Below, in pieces: positions 1 to 8,896 of a stretch of DNA of 64,000 nucleotides. The notes under the pieces are model-generated. The model was given only the letters and a program-made list of their open reading frames with translations, had not been told where the DNA came from and searched no databases. Origin of the DNA: Zoogloea ramigera (GTDB taxonomy: Bacteria > Pseudomonadota > Gammaproteobacteria > Burkholderiales > Rhodocyclaceae); contig NZ_BJNV01000006.1 of assembly GCF_006539865.1 (NCBI RefSeq), positions 124,001 through 188,000 on the forward strand. Reading direction: 5' to 3'. Both the position numbers and the translations under genes were made by a program. Each line of letters begins with the position of its first letter. Position 1 is the stretch's first letter.

Positions 1-1506
1 CTGGTGATCACCGCCACGGTGGCGGTGATCCTCGGCTCGGTGACGCTCAAGCTGTCGGGCCACTTTTTGCCCCTGGGCACCATGGCCTGGGGTATCAGCC
101 TGTATTTCCTGTTCGGCAACATGGAGTTCCTGGGCGGCCACGGCGGCCTGTCCGGCATCCCGCCGGTGAGCCTGTTCGGTTACGAGCTGGTGAACAACGG
201 GCAGTTCTACTACCTCGTCTGGTGCTTCGTGCTGGCGGCGCTGTTCACCACCCGCAACCTGCTCGACTCCCGCGAGGGGCGGGCGATCCGCGCCCTCAAG
301 GGCGGCATGGTGATGGCCGAGTCGATGGGTGTGGATACCTCCCGGGCGCGCATGGTGATCTTCGTGATCGCCGCGCTCCACGCCTGCGCGGCGGGCTGGC
401 TGTATGCGCACCTGCAGCGCTTCGTTAACCCCACGCCCTTCGGGCTGCACATCGGCATCGAGTACCTCTTCATGGCGGTGGTCGGCGGCGCCGGGCAGGT
501 GTGGGGCGCGCTGGTGGGGGCGGGCGTCATCACGGTGCTCAAGCAGTGGCTGCAGGACATCCTGCCCAAGGTGTTCGGCAGCGCCGGCAACTTCGAGGTG
601 ATCATCTTCGGCGTGATGATGGTGATCGTGCTGCAGCGCGCCCGCGACGGCCTGTGGCCGCTCATCGCCGGCCTGGTGCCGGTGCGCGAGGCGCAAAAGA
701 CCATCGACCCCGCCGCCACGCCGCTGGTCAAGAAGCCGCAGCCGCCGATGGGCGAGACCATCCTCGAGGCGAAGGACGTGACCCGCAAGTTTGGTGGCCT
801 CGTCGCCAACAACAACATGAGCCTGTCGGTTAAGGCGGGCGAGATCCTGGCGCTCATCGGCCCCAACGGCGCCGGCAAGAGCACCATGTTCAACCAGCTG
901 TCGGGCGTCGACACGCCGACCTCAGGCGACGTGCTGTTCCGCGGAAAGTCGGTGGCCGGCCACAGCTCGCGGGAGATCGCCGGGCTGGGCATGAGCCGCA
1001 CCTTCCAGCATGTGCGCCTGCTGCCCAAGATGACGGTGCTCGAGAACGTCGCCATCGGCGCCCACCGCCGCGGCAGCAAGGGCGTGCTGCCCGCCGCCTG
1101 GCGCCTCGACCGCGATGAAGAAGCACGCCTGCTGCGCGAGGCGGCCGTGCAGGTGGAGCGCGTCGGCCTGAAGGACTTCATGTTCGCCGAGGCCGGCAGC
1201 CTGGCCCTGGGCCAGCAGCGCATCCTCGAGATCGCCCGCGCTCTGTGCTCCGACCCCTGCCTGCTGCTGCTCGACGAGCCAGCCGCCGGCCTGCGCCTCA
1301 AGGAAAAACAGGCCCTCGCCGAGCTGCTGCGCCGCCTCAAGTCGGAGGGCATGGCGGTGCTGATCGTCGAGCACGATATGGACTTCGTGATGAGCCTGGT
1401 CGACCGGGTCGTCGTGATGGAGTTCGGCGAGAAGATCGCCGAGGGCCTGCCGGCCGAGATCCAGAGCAACCCGGCGGTGCTCGAAGCCTACCTGGGAGGT
1501 GTGTGA
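1..1506 (+). CDS. livM-livG: Branched-chain amino acid ABC transporter permease/ATPase fusion (LivM-LivG), 5' partial
   Basis: Inner-membrane permease fused to the cytoplasmic ATPase of a LivFGHM-type importer for branched-chain amino acids or related acids such as aromatic carboxylates. The frame is open at base 1, so the N-terminus lies outside the window. Visible residues 1 to about 225 are hydrophobic LivM-type segments. From about residue 250 an ABC domain follows, with Walker A GPNGAGKS at 286-293, a signature variant LALGQQR near 400 (usually LSGGQQR), Walker B LLLLDEP near 420 and the switch His in VEHDMD. Residues are counted from the GTG at base 4. livF follows after a repeat-containing gap of 150 bases. 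The fusion is a known arrangement in betaproteobacteria. The substrate cannot be read from sequence; the hydrolase downstream hints at aromatic catabolism. Confidence 0.9.
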   Translation: MVITATVAVILGSVTLKLSGHFLPLGTMAWGISLYFLFGNMEFLGGHGGLSGIPPVSLFGYELVNNGQFYYLVWCFVLAALFTTRNLLDSREGRAIRALKGGMVMAESMGVDTSRARMVIFVIAALHACAAGWLYAHLQRFVNPTPFGLHIGIEYLFMAVVGGAGQVWGALVGAGVITVLKQWLQDILPKVFGSAGNFEVIIFGVMMVIVLQRARDGLWPLIAGLVPVREAQKTIDPAATPLVKKPQPPMGETILEAKDVTRKFGGLVANNNMSLSVKAGEILALIGPNGAGKSTMFNQLSGVDTPTSGDVLFRGKSVAGHSSREIAGLGMSRTFQHVRLLPKMTVLENVAIGAHRRGSKGVLPAAWRLDRDEEARLLREAAVQVERVGLKDFMFAEAGSLALGQQRILEIARALCSDPCLLLLDEPAAGLRLKEKQALAELLRRLKSEGMAVLIVEHDMDFVMSLVDRVVVMEFGEKIAEGLPAEIQSNPAVLEAYLGGV

Positions 1507-1510
1507 AATG

Positions 1511-1646
1511 GCCCCCACGCTCACTAATTTCGTGGAGGGGCGGCTTTGCGTGGCCGCCCCGTTCGGCAGGCACGGCGCCATGCGCCGTGAAACCCCTGCC
1601 TCACCCCTCCAAGGGGGCGCAGGTCTCCCTTGGGGCGGCCCGGCGG
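1511..1646 (+). repeat. Dispersed GC-rich intergenic repeat, family R1 copy D
   Basis: Begins a few bases after the livMG stop and ends at the livF ribosome binding site. It is full of short inverted repeats (for example GGGGCGGC with GCCGCCCC) and ends CTTGGGGCGGCCC. That end is shared with the elements near 3926, 47650 and 62601. It looks like a REP-type extragenic element, not a gene. Confidence 0.55.
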
Positions 1647-1656
1647 GAGACCTGTG

Positions 1657-2409
1657 ATGAGCAACAACAATGTACTCGAAGTCAAGAACCTCTCGGTGGC
1701 CTACGGCAAGGTCGAGGCGGTGAGCGGCGTGAGCCTTGCCGTTGGCGAGGGCAAGATCGTCACCGTGATCGGCCCCAACGGTGCCGGCAAGACGACCACC
1801 CTGTCGGCGATCATGGGCCTGCTGCCGTCCCGCGGCGAGGTGGCCTTCGACGGCAGCATCGAGCAGGTGCCGGAGGTCGAGCGGATGGTCGTGCGCGGCA
1901 TGAACCTGGTGCCCGAGAAGCGCGAACTGTTCGGCTCGATGAGCATCGAGGACAACCTGCTGCTCGGCGCCTTCCAGCGCCACCGCAGCGGCAAGCGCGA
2001 CCACCTGGAGACGATGGAAGAGGTGTACACCCTCTTCCCGCGCCTCAAGGAGCGCCGCCTGCAGCAGGCCGGCACCATGTCGGGCGGCGAGCGCCAGATG
2101 CTGGCGGTGGGCCGCGCGCTGATGGCCCGGCCCAAGCTGCTGATGCTCGACGAGCCCAGCCTGGGCCTCGCGCCGCTGATCGTGCGCGAAATCTTCCGCA
2201 TCATCGCCGAACTCCGCCGCCGTGGCGTGTCGATCCTGCTGGTCGAGCAGAACGCCCGCGCTGCGCTGCAGGTGGCCGACTACGCCTACGTGCTTGAAAA
2301 CGGCGGCATCAAGATGCACGGCGAGGCCAGCACCCTGCGCGACGACCCCCGCGTGATCGAGAGCTATCTCGGCCTGGGCAGCAAGCACCAGGAACTGCTG
2401 TCCACCTGA
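1657..2409 (+). CDS. livF: Branched-chain amino acid ABC transporter ATP-binding protein LivF
   Basis: Second ATPase subunit of the Liv importer; it would pair with the LivG half of the upstream fusion at the inner membrane. The 250-residue protein has Walker A GPNGAGKT near residue 40, the signature MSGGERQ, Walker [12 protein letters not shown] and LLVEQN at the switch position, typical of LivF. The ATG at 1657 is preceded by GGAG seven bases upstream. An in-frame TTG at 1630 lies inside the repeat and is an unlikely start. The hemerythrin-like gene follows 20 bases later, so the genes are probably co-transcribed. Confidence 0.93.
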   Translation: MSNNNVLEVKNLSVAYGKVEAVSGVSLAVGEGKIVTVIGPNGAGKTTTLSAIMGLLPSRGEVAFDGSIEQVPEVERMVVRGMNLVPEKRELFGSMSIEDNLLLGAFQRHRSGKRDHLETMEEVYTLFPRLKERRLQQAGTMSGGERQMLAVGRALMARPKLLMLDEPSLGLAPLIVREIFRIIAELRRRGVSILLVEQNARAALQVADYAYVLENGGIKMHGEASTLRDDPRVIESYLGLGSKHQELLST

Positions 2410-2429
2410 AAGACCACGGGAGAACCCAC

Positions 2430-3008
2430 ATGGAAGCACTGCGCATCATCTCCGACGAGCACCAGGCGCTGGCCTCGATCCTGCACGCCATCCGCTTCAT
2501 GCTGAAGGAAGTCGGCGCCGGCCGGCTGGCGCCGGACCTCAAGCTGTTCCAGGCGATGGTCCATTATCTCGACGCCTACGCCGAGCAGCGCCACCACCCG
2601 CGCGAAGACCCGCTCTTCATCCGCCTCGCCGAGCGCAGCCCGGAAGCCGCCGACGCGCTGGCGCGCCTCGCCGAGCAGCACGCCGCGGCCCCGGCGCGGA
2701 TCGCCGTGCTGCAGCAGGCGCTGGAAGCCTACATCGCCGATCCGGCCCGTTTCGAGGCCTTTGCGCAGGCCTTCGACGACTACGCCGAGTTCTACCGCGG
2801 GCACATCATGCTCGAGGAGAGTGCGGTGCTGCCGCGCCTGCGCACCCACCTCGACGCCGCCGACTGGGCCGCCGCCGAGGCCGAGTTCCAGGCCGACATG
2901 GCCTCCCGCGATCTGGCCGCGCACGAGGATTTCGCCGGCCTGTTCTCGAAGCTCGTGGCCTGTGCGCCGGCCCCCATCGGCTTCGGCCCGCGCCCCTTCA
3001 CCGACTGA
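2430..3008 (+). CDS. Hemerythrin-like domain protein
   Basis: Predicted four-helix di-iron protein of 192 residues. Candidate ligands follow the HHE pattern: His11 (DEHQ), His45, His55/56 with Glu59 (HHPRED), His84, and His125 with Glu129 (HIMLEE). No signal peptide is seen, so it is cytoplasmic. The start ATG at 2430 follows GGGAGA. Its place between livF and a ring-fission-product hydrolase suggests oxygen or redox handling linked to aromatic metabolism, but that is inference. Hemerythrin-like proteins variously bind O2, NO or iron, and the sequence does not decide among them. Confidence 0.8.
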   Translation: MEALRIISDEHQALASILHAIRFMLKEVGAGRLAPDLKLFQAMVHYLDAYAEQRHHPREDPLFIRLAERSPEAADALARLAEQHAAAPARIAVLQQALEAYIADPARFEAFAQAFDDYAEFYRGHIMLEESAVLPRLRTHLDAADWAAAEAEFQADMASRDLAAHEDFAGLFSKLVACAPAPIGFGPRPFTD

Positions 3009-3055
3009 AGCGTCGGCTGACCCGAAACACACCTCCGGACAAAGGAAACCACGCC

Positions 3056-3925
3056 ATGACGACTCAAGCGCCCGCCATCACCGAAGCCGCCACCAGCCGC
3101 TTCGTGCGCATCCACGAGGGCGACCTCGACCTGCAACTGCACTACAACGACTGCGGCGAAGGCGCCGAGACCGTGGTGATGCTCCACGGCTCCGGCCCCG
3201 GCGCCAGCGGCTGGGCCAACTTCAACCGCAACATCGAGCCGCTGGTGGCCGCCGGCTACCGGGTGATCCTGATGGACTGCCCGGGCTGGAGCAAGAGCGA
3301 CCCGATCGTGTGCACCGGCTCCCGCTCCGAGCTCAACGCCCGTGCGCTCAAGGGCCTGCTCGACGCCCTCGGGCTCGACAAGGTGCACATCGTCGGCAAC
3401 TCGATGGGCGGCCACAGCGCAGTCGCGTTTGCGCTGTTCAACCCCGGCCGCGTCGGCAAGCTGGTGCTGATGGGCGGCGGCACCGGCGGCCCGAGCCAGT
3501 TCGTGCCGATGCCCACCGAGGGCATCAAGCTGCTCCAGGCCCTCTACCGCAACCCCACCATCGACAACCTCAAAAAGATGATGGCGGTGTTCGTGTTCGA
3601 CACCAGCAGCCTCACCGACGCCCTCTACCAGGCCCGCCTCGACAACATGATGTCGCGCAAGGACCACCTGGAAAACTTCGTCAAGAGCCTGGCCGCCAAC
3701 CCGAAGCAGTTCCCCGACTACGGCCCGCGCCTGGGCGAGATCGCCGCCCCGACCCTGGTGATCTGGGGCCGCGACGACCGCTTCGTGCCGATGGACGTGG
3801 GCCTGCGCCTGATCTGGGGCATGCCCAACGCCGAGCTGCACATCTTCAACCGCTGCGGCCACTGGGCCCAGTGGGAACACGCCGACAAGTTCAACCGGAT
3901 GGTGGTGGATTTCCTGGCCCACTGA
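3056..3925 (+). CDS. Alpha/beta hydrolase, BphD/MhpC-type meta-cleavage product hydrolase
   Basis: Probably hydrolyses a C-C bond in a vinylogous diketone from extradiol cleavage of an aromatic ring. The 289-residue protein shows the oxyanion-hole motif [10 protein letters not shown], nucleophile Ser116 in GNSMGG, Asp240 in WGRDDRF and His269 in [11 protein letters not shown]. These resemble BphD and MhpC more than DmpD-type hydrolases, and [10 protein letters not shown] is also BphD-like. No ring-cleavage dioxygenase is visible here, so the substrate is open. A steroid-pathway (HsaD/TesD-like) role is an alternative. It is the last gene of the liv cluster, 47 bases after the hemerythrin-like gene. 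Confidence 0.85.
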   Translation: MTTQAPAITEAATSRFVRIHEGDLDLQLHYNDCGEGAETVVMLHGSGPGASGWANFNRNIEPLVAAGYRVILMDCPGWSKSDPIVCTGSRSELNARALKGLLDALGLDKVHIVGNSMGGHSAVAFALFNPGRVGKLVLMGGGTGGPSQFVPMPTEGIKLLQALYRNPTIDNLKKMMAVFVFDTSSLTDALYQARLDNMMSRKDHLENFVKSLAANPKQFPDYGPRLGEIAAPTLVIWGRDDRFVPMDVGLRLIWGMPNAELHIFNRCGHWAQWEHADKFNRMVVDFLAH

Positions 3926-4008
3926 GTGCCCCCAGGGCCGGGCTCCGCCTCCCCCGCAGGTGACAAGACAAGGAAGCCTGGGGTGGCCCTGCGTTTCCTT
4001 GAGAGCAT
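3926..4008 (+). repeat. Dispersed intergenic repeat, family R1 copy A
   Basis: Starts directly after the hydrolase stop. It shares GCCCCCAGGGCCGGGCT at its left end and TGGCCCTGCGTTTCCTTGAG at its right end with copies at 47650 and, inverted, 62601. It lies downstream of a coding gene, as the other copies do, and may act in RNA 3'-end formation. Confidence 0.7.
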
Positions 4009-4109
4009 TCCAAGGCCATGCCGGCCTCGGCGTAGGCGGAGAAACATTGCATGTTTCTCAAGAGCGGCGCGCCCGCGCTGGCCCAATGGGGCGTCAGCCC
4101 GCCTCGCAG

Positions 4110-4141
4110 CCCCGCCGCGCGATGCCGCCGGCGGGGTTTTT
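4110..4141 (+). terminator. Rho-independent terminator-like hairpin
   Basis: An 8-base stem CCCCGCCG/CGGCGGGG is followed by five T. It lies after the liv/hydrolase genes and about 40 bases before the DUF192 gene, so it probably ends the upstream transcript. Confidence 0.6.
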
Positions 4142-4181
4142 CATGCTAAGTTCGTGCATTGCCCCTTGCCGTCCCCGTGCC

Positions 4182-4646
4182 ATGAAGCCACTTCGTCCGA
4201 TCTCCCAAACCCTGTTTGCCATGCTCGTCGGCGTGGCGAGCGTGGGCGTCGCGCAGGCCCAGTCGTCGATGCCGCTCACCGAGCTCAGCGCCGGCATGTA
4301 TCGAATCGAGGCCGAGGTGGCGGCCACCCCCGACCACCGCATGGTCGGGCTGATGAAGCGCCGCAGCATGCCGGCCAACCACGGCATGTTGTTCATCTTC
4401 ACCGAGCCCCAGCGCCACTGCATGTGGATGAAGAACACCCTGCTGCCGCTGTCGGTGGCCTTTCTCGATGAGCAGGGGCGCATCCTCAACATCGAGGACA
4501 TGAAGCCGCAGACCGAGGACAACCACTGCGCCGCCAAGCCGGCAACTTTTGCGTTGGAGATGAACGAGGGCTGGTTCCGCCAGAAGGGCATTGCACCCGG
4601 CGTCCGCATCGGTGGCGTGGAGGCCCTGGGGGGCAGGGCGCGATAA
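4182..4646 (+). CDS. DUF192 family exported protein
   Basis: A 154-residue protein with an N-terminal signal peptide (basic start, hydrophobic stretch, cleavage likely after GVAQAQ) and a DUF192 domain. The family core is visible as MVGLMKRRSM, HGMLFIF and CMWMKNTLLPLSVAFLD, with ILNIEDMKP after it. DUF192 proteins are usually exported; their biochemical role is not established. The ATG at 4182 gives the signal peptide; longer in-frame starts run through the repeat and terminator and are rejected. Convergent with the Rid-family gene. Confidence 0.8.
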   Translation: MKPLRPISQTLFAMLVGVASVGVAQAQSSMPLTELSAGMYRIEAEVAATPDHRMVGLMKRRSMPANHGMLFIFTEPQRHCMWMKNTLLPLSVAFLDEQGRILNIEDMKPQTEDNHCAAKPATFALEMNEGWFRQKGIAPGVRIGGVEALGGRAR

Positions 4647-4706
4647 CTGCTTTGTGCGCCGGCGCGTCATGCCGCGCCGGTGATGGAGCCGGAAAAGTTT
4701 AAGGCC

Positions 4707-5105
4707 TCAGGCGGCCGCGGTCGCCTCGATCTCCACCCGCAGCCCCTCGAAGGCGAGCCGCTGCACGCCCAGCAGCGAGACGGCGGGCGGCTTCTCGGCA
4801 TCGAAATAGCCCGAACGGATCTCGCGGATGCGGGTGCAGTCCTCGGGCTTCAGGTCGGTCACATAGATGTTCACGCTCACCAGGTTCTGCATCGTGCAGC
4901 CCTGGGCTTCCAGTGCGATCTTGAGGTTGTCGAGGGTGCCGACCAGCTGGGCTTCCAGGTCGCCGGGGTGGCGCACCTTGCCGTCGACGCCGCAGTCGAC
5001 TTGCCCCGAGACGAAGATCAGCCGCTGATGGCCGCTGATCGAGAAGGTCTGGCTGAAGGCTTTGCCGGTGAAGAGCTGGGGCGGGTTGATCGCATTGCGT
5101 TCCAT
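4707..5105 (-). CDS. Rid (YjgF/YER057c/UK114) family protein without the catalytic Arg
   Basis: A 132-residue cytoplasmic Rid-fold protein, normally trimeric. The start ATG is preceded by AAGGAG at good spacing, which favours it over an upstream extension. Family features include FVSGQVDCGVDG, QLVGTLDNLKIAL and the C-terminal VEIEATA. In RidA the enamine/imine deaminase site uses an Arg in a PAR(S/T) motif. Here the matching segment reads PPAVSLLG, with Val in place of Arg, so classic 2-aminoacrylate deamination is doubtful. It sits downstream of the transaldolase gene, possibly in one transcript (137-base gap). Confidence 0.82.
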   Translation of the reverse strand: MERNAINPPQLFTGKAFSQTFSISGHQRLIFVSGQVDCGVDGKVRHPGDLEAQLVGTLDNLKIALEAQGCTMQNLVSVNIYVTDLKPEDCTRIREIRSGYFDAEKPPAVSLLGVQRLAFEGLRVEIEATAAA

Positions 5106-5242
5106 GGGTGTCTCCTTGGGGGTTATGGGATGTTGTCCCCCGAGTATGCCGGCCCCAGCCGCTTCTGGCCACTCTCGTGCCTGCCCGGTGAACGAAAAAC
5201 GGCGCGATCCGAATCGCACCGCTGTGCCGGGGCCGGTAGGGC

Positions 5243-6319
5243 TCAGGCCGTGAGCTCGAGCAGCTTGCCGAAGGCGGTGGCGAACTGGGCCAGGCCGTCC
5301 TGCTGCAGGCGCTCACCCAGAACGTCGAGGTCGAGGCCGAGGGCGGCCAGCGCGGCGATGTGGGCGGCGGCGGCATCGGCACCCTGGGCGACGGTGTTGC
5401 CGCTCACCTGGCCGTGGTCGATGAAGGCGGCGAGGGTGGCGTCGGGCAGGGTGTTCACGGTTTCCGGCCCGATCAGCGGTTCCACGTACATCAGGTCGGG
5501 GTAGGCCGCGTTCTTGGTGCCGGTGCTGGCCCACAGCATGCTTTGCGGGCGGCCACCCTTGGCGGCCAGCGCGGCGAAGCCTGCGCCGTGGAAGCGCGCG
5601 AGGTAGCGCTGGTAGGCCTGGCGGGCCAGGGCCACGCCGGCCTTGCCGCGCAGGGCGAGGGCCTCGGGCGTGCCGATCTCGTCGAGCTGCTTGTCGATCA
5701 GGCTGTCCCAGCGCGACAGGAAGACGCTGGCCACCGAGCGCACGCGGGTGACGTCGCCGCCGGCTGCGGCGAGTTTTTCGAGGCCGCGCTGGTAGGCGCC
5801 GGCCACCGCCTCGACGTGGGCAAGCGAAAACATCAGCGTGACGTTGATGCTCACGCCTTCGCCGGTGAGGGTTTCGATGGCGCCCACGCCGGCCGCCGTG
5901 GCGGGGATCTTCACCAGCAGGTTGTCGCGGGCCACCGCGGCACGCAGGCGGCGGGCCGCGGCGACGGTGCCGGCCTCGTCGTCGGCCAGCGCCGGGGAGA
6001 CTTCCAGGCTCACGTAGCCGGCGTCGCCCTGGCTGGCCTCGAAGACCGGGCGGATGACGTCGCAGGCGCGCTGCACGTCCTCGATCACCAGGCCTTCGTA
6101 GCGCGCCTCGGCGCCGAGGGAGGCGTCCATGGCTGCCAGCGCCGGGCGGTAGTCCTGCCCCTCGGCGATGGCCTTGTGGAAGATCGCCGGGTTGGTGGTG
6201 ACCCCGGCGACGCCCAGCTCGATGAAGCGGGCGAGTTCGCCGGAGCTGATGAGGGCGCGGGACAGGTTGTCGAGCCAGATTTGCTGGCCGGCGGCACGGG
6301 CGGCTTGGATCGGATTCAT
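5243..6319 (-). CDS. tal: Transaldolase
   Basis: Transfers a dihydroxyacetone unit between sedoheptulose-7-phosphate and glyceraldehyde-3-phosphate in the non-oxidative pentose phosphate pathway. At 358 residues it resembles the longer Tal type of actinobacteria and cyanobacteria more than E. coli TalB. Motifs: IWLDNLSRAL near 14, GVTTNPAIFHKA at 39-50, Schiff-base Lys137 in VKIPAT, INVTLMFS, and MLWASTGTKN. The start MNPIQAAR at 6319 is chosen; an N-terminal extension of the frame to 6547 overlaps gspN and lacks family similarity. Confidence 0.92.
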   Translation of the reverse strand: MNPIQAARAAGQQIWLDNLSRALISSGELARFIELGVAGVTTNPAIFHKAIAEGQDYRPALAAMDASLGAEARYEGLVIEDVQRACDVIRPVFEASQGDAGYVSLEVSPALADDEAGTVAAARRLRAAVARDNLLVKIPATAAGVGAIETLTGEGVSINVTLMFSLAHVEAVAGAYQRGLEKLAAAGGDVTRVRSVASVFLSRWDSLIDKQLDEIGTPEALALRGKAGVALARQAYQRYLARFHGAGFAALAAKGGRPQSMLWASTGTKNAAYPDLMYVEPLIGPETVNTLPDATLAAFIDHGQVSGNTVAQGADAAAAHIAALAALGLDLDVLGERLQQDGLAQFATAFGKLLELTA

Positions 6320-6398
6320 GGGGTCGGGCCTTGCAGTGGAGTGGGTTCGGGTGAGCCTGCAATTCTGGCCGAATATGCAGGCTGAAGAAAGTGACGGA

Positions 6399-7151
6399 TT
6401 ACCGCGGCGGCCAGTGGATCTCGAAATGGCCGGGCTGATTGCCGGGCCGCGCGGCGCCACCGGCGATGGCGGGCAGGCGGCGCAGCAGCTCCGGGTCGCC
6501 CGAGAGCTGGCCGTCGAAGCGCGGTTGCTGGCCGTAAGGCGCCTCACCCTGGCCGCTGGCCATGATGGGGCCGGCGAGGGTCGCGAGCGTGAAGCGCAGG
6601 CTGCCGGCCTCGGCGCCGACCTGCAATTGGTAGTCGCCGAAGCTGCGCCCCGGAAACAGCGCGCTGCCGGCGCCGCGCCACAGCAGGCTGGCCTCGCCGC
6701 TGCAGCGGCCGTCGGCGGGGCACTGCCAGCGGGGCGCGGTGAGGCTCAGGTCGCCATGCCAGCCGGCCCGGGCGGCCGGGTGAGGGATCGCTGACAGCGC
6801 CGCGCCGGCAGGGGCGTGCAGGCTGAGGTCGCTGACGGACAGGCCGCCGGGGCCGAGCTCGACGTGGGCGAGGGGGCTGCCGCTGCTGGAAAAGTCCCAG
6901 CCGATGGCGAGGCGCGCCAGCGCCCCGGCGTCGAAGCGCCAGGCCAGCGGCAGCCAGGGCGTGAGGCTGCGCCCGCCGGCGTCGCGGCTGGCGAGAGTGC
7001 CGCGCCCCTGCCACAGGCTGCCTTCGGCCTGCTGGAGGATGAGGCCGCCACCGCTGAAATGGCCGAGCAGGCCGCCGAGCAGCGCGGCCGGGGCCTTGAT
7101 GGCGAGAAAGCCGAGGGCGAGGGCGAGGAGGGCAAGGAGCTTGCGGGTCAT
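6399..7151 (-). CDS. gspN: Type II secretion system protein GspN
   Basis: Last gene of the gsp operon. The 250-residue protein has one N-terminal membrane segment (LLALLALALGFLAIKAPAAL) followed by a beta-rich periplasmic region, as in GspN. GspN is an accessory, non-universal component of the inner-membrane platform. Assignment rests mainly on position after gspM and on overall architecture. The start ATG lies 12 bases after the gspM stop. Confidence 0.8.
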   Translation of the reverse strand: MTRKLLALLALALGFLAIKAPAALLGGLLGHFSGGGLILQQAEGSLWQGRGTLASRDAGGRSLTPWLPLAWRFDAGALARLAIGWDFSSSGSPLAHVELGPGGLSVSDLSLHAPAGAALSAIPHPAARAGWHGDLSLTAPRWQCPADGRCSGEASLLWRGAGSALFPGRSFGDYQLQVGAEAGSLRFTLATLAGPIMASGQGEAPYGQQPRFDGQLSGDPELLRRLPAIAGGAARPGNQPGHFEIHWPPR

Positions 7152-7163
7152 CTTGCGCGGGGC

Positions 7164-7679
7164 TCAGCCGTCGTTCTTCACCAGCACTGCGTCGATGCTG
7201 GCGCCGCCGCTCTGGCCCTGGATCTCGAGGCGCTGCACCCGCAGGCCCTGGTCACGCTGAAGCGCGGCGAGCCAGTCGACGAAGGCGTCGAGGCTGGCCT
7301 GGCCCTTGATCTGCAGGCCGTCGCCGCTGGCCTGCAGCGCGAGGCCGAGGCCGCGGCTCTTGGCGGAGGCCTGGGCGGCCTCGAGCAGCGCCGGCCCGGC
7401 GGCCCGCTGGGGGGCGGTCTGGCCCCGCAGGCGGGTGAGTTCGGTGGCGGCCTCCTGCACCAGCTCAAGCTGGGCTTCGGCGCGGGGCAGGCTGCGGGCC
7501 AGGCGCCCGCGTTCGCTGCGGCTCCAGTCGAGCAGGCTCACGACGAGGCCGACCAGCACGACGACGCCAGCGGCGAGCACCAGCCGCCGCTCCCGTGGGC
7601 TGATGCCCTGCCAGGCCAGGCCGAGGCGGGCGATGGGGCCCGGGGCGGGGCTGGCGGTGGGCTTGGCGAGGGTGGTCAT
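7164..7679 (-). CDS. gspM: Type II secretion system protein GspM
   Basis: A 171-residue bitopic inner-membrane protein of the assembly platform; GspM binds GspL. It has a short cytoplasmic N-terminus with ISPRERRLVLAAG, one membrane helix (VVVLVGLVVSLL) and a coiled-coil plus ferredoxin-like periplasmic domain. The ATG at 7679 overlaps the gspL stop as ATGA, indicating translational coupling. Longer in-frame starts run inside gspL and are rejected. Confidence 0.88.
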   Translation of the reverse strand: MTTLAKPTASPAPGPIARLGLAWQGISPRERRLVLAAGVVVLVGLVVSLLDWSRSERGRLARSLPRAEAQLELVQEAATELTRLRGQTAPQRAAGPALLEAAQASAKSRGLGLALQASGDGLQIKGQASLDAFVDWLAALQRDQGLRVQRLEIQGQSGGASIDAVLVKNDG

Positions 7680-8896
7680 TGCAGGGTCTCCCGGCGGAGC
7701 AGCAGGTGGGTGGTGGCGCCGTCGCGGCGCAGGTCGGCCAGCAGGCCGCGGGCCGCCAGCAGGCCGACGACGGCCTCGGCGCGGGCCGCGGCGGGGCCGT
7801 TCAGCGTGAGGTCGAGCCGGCCGTCCTCGAAGCGCAGGGCGGCCACCCCGCCGGCGGCGTCGGTGCCGAGGGCTTCGGCGGCCTGGGCCAGCAGGGCGAG
7901 GGCGTCGTCGTCGCGGAGCAGGCCGTGGCGGGCACGCTCCAGGTTGAGTTGCTGGCGCATCTGGGCCGCCGGGGCGACCACCGGGCTGTTGGGGAAGCTG
8001 CTGCGGTAGACGCGCTCGATGCGCGCCTCGATGCCGCCCTGCTGGTGCTTGAGCCACAGCACTTCACCCACCCCGACCACTAACCACAGGGCCAGCGCCG
8101 CGCCGCCGACCCAGGCCGCCGGCGCCAGCCGGGCGAGCCAGCCGCCGCCCTGCTCGCGAAAGGCGAACTCGCCGTGGAGCAGGTTGGCGGCCTTGCCGGC
8201 GGCGCCCTGCCACCATAGGTAGGGCGCCGCCGGGCGGACGTCGAGGGCGGTTTCGGCCTGCAGCGCGCTGAGGTCGGGGCTTGGGCAGCCGGGGGCGAGG
8301 TGCAGCACGACGTGGCTGGGCGCGGTGTTGGCGGCGCGGGCGGTGGCGGCCTGGGCGGCCAGCAGCGGGGCGAGGATGTCGGCGTCGAGCGCGATGCCGG
8401 CCTCGGCGCTGCCGCGCAGGATCGCGCCACCGGCCGACAGGCTGAGCTGCCAGGCCTCGCCGCCGGCCGGGGCGGTCTGCACTTCGGCCAGCACCCGGCG
8501 CGGCGGGCGGCCGATGGCGGCGAACTGGGCGGTGACCTGGCGCAGGCGTTCGCGGGCGACGACCAGCACGCCGGTGAGCTCGCGCTCGCCGTCGCCGGCC
8601 GGGCGGCGGTGGCTGACGGTGAGGTGCTGGGTGTCCGGGTCTTTGAGCAGGCGGTCTTCGAGGGCGTAGGCGAGCAGGCGCGGCAGGTCGCTGCGCTTGG
8701 CGCGGGGCAGCGGCACTTCGAGCCACAGGCACTGCGGGCCGGTGAGGACGACCTCGCACTCGGCGGCGGCGGGCCAGTGGCGGGGCTCGGAGTGGCCCTC
8801 GGCGGTGGGCTGCCCGTCGGGGCCGAGGAGCACCCACGGGCAGTCGGGCCGGGTGGGCCATTGTTCGTCGATGGCGAGGAGGAGGCGATGGCTCAT
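7676..8896 (-). CDS. gspL: Type II secretion system protein GspL
   Basis: A 406-residue inner-membrane platform protein that recruits the ATPase GspE through its cytoplasmic actin-like domain. The cytoplasmic part covers roughly residues 1-240 and includes LWLEVPLPRAKRSDLPRLL. One membrane helix (GGAALALWLVVGVGEVLW) follows, then a periplasmic ferredoxin-like domain. The ATG at 8896 overlaps the gspK stop (ATGA). A TTG 15 bases upstream is a weaker alternative. Confidence 0.9.
   Translation of the reverse strand: MSHRLLLAIDEQWPTRPDCPWVLLGPDGQPTAEGHSEPRHWPAAAECEVVLTGPQCLWLEVPLPRAKRSDLPRLLAYALEDRLLKDPDTQHLTVSHRRPAGDGERELTGVLVVARERLRQVTAQFAAIGRPPRRVLAEVQTAPAGGEAWQLSLSAGGAILRGSAEAGIALDADILAPLLAAQAATARAANTAPSHVVLHLAPGCPSPDLSALQAETALDVRPAAPYLWWQGAAGKAANLLHGEFAFREQGGGWLARLAPAAWVGGAALALWLVVGVGEVLWLKHQQGGIEARIERVYRSSFPNSPVVAPAAQMRQQLNLERARHGLLRDDDALALLAQAAEALGTDAAGGVAALRFEDGRLDLTLNGPAAARAEAVVGLLAARGLLADLRRDGATTHLLLRRETLQ

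Noticed and set aside
922-2439. Long antisense open frames across the liv genes
   Set aside because: High GC removes stop codons from antisense frames; the sense frames carry full ABC motifs and ribosome binding sites. The same holds for antisense frames over gsp, copA, DUF748, secD and uvrD.
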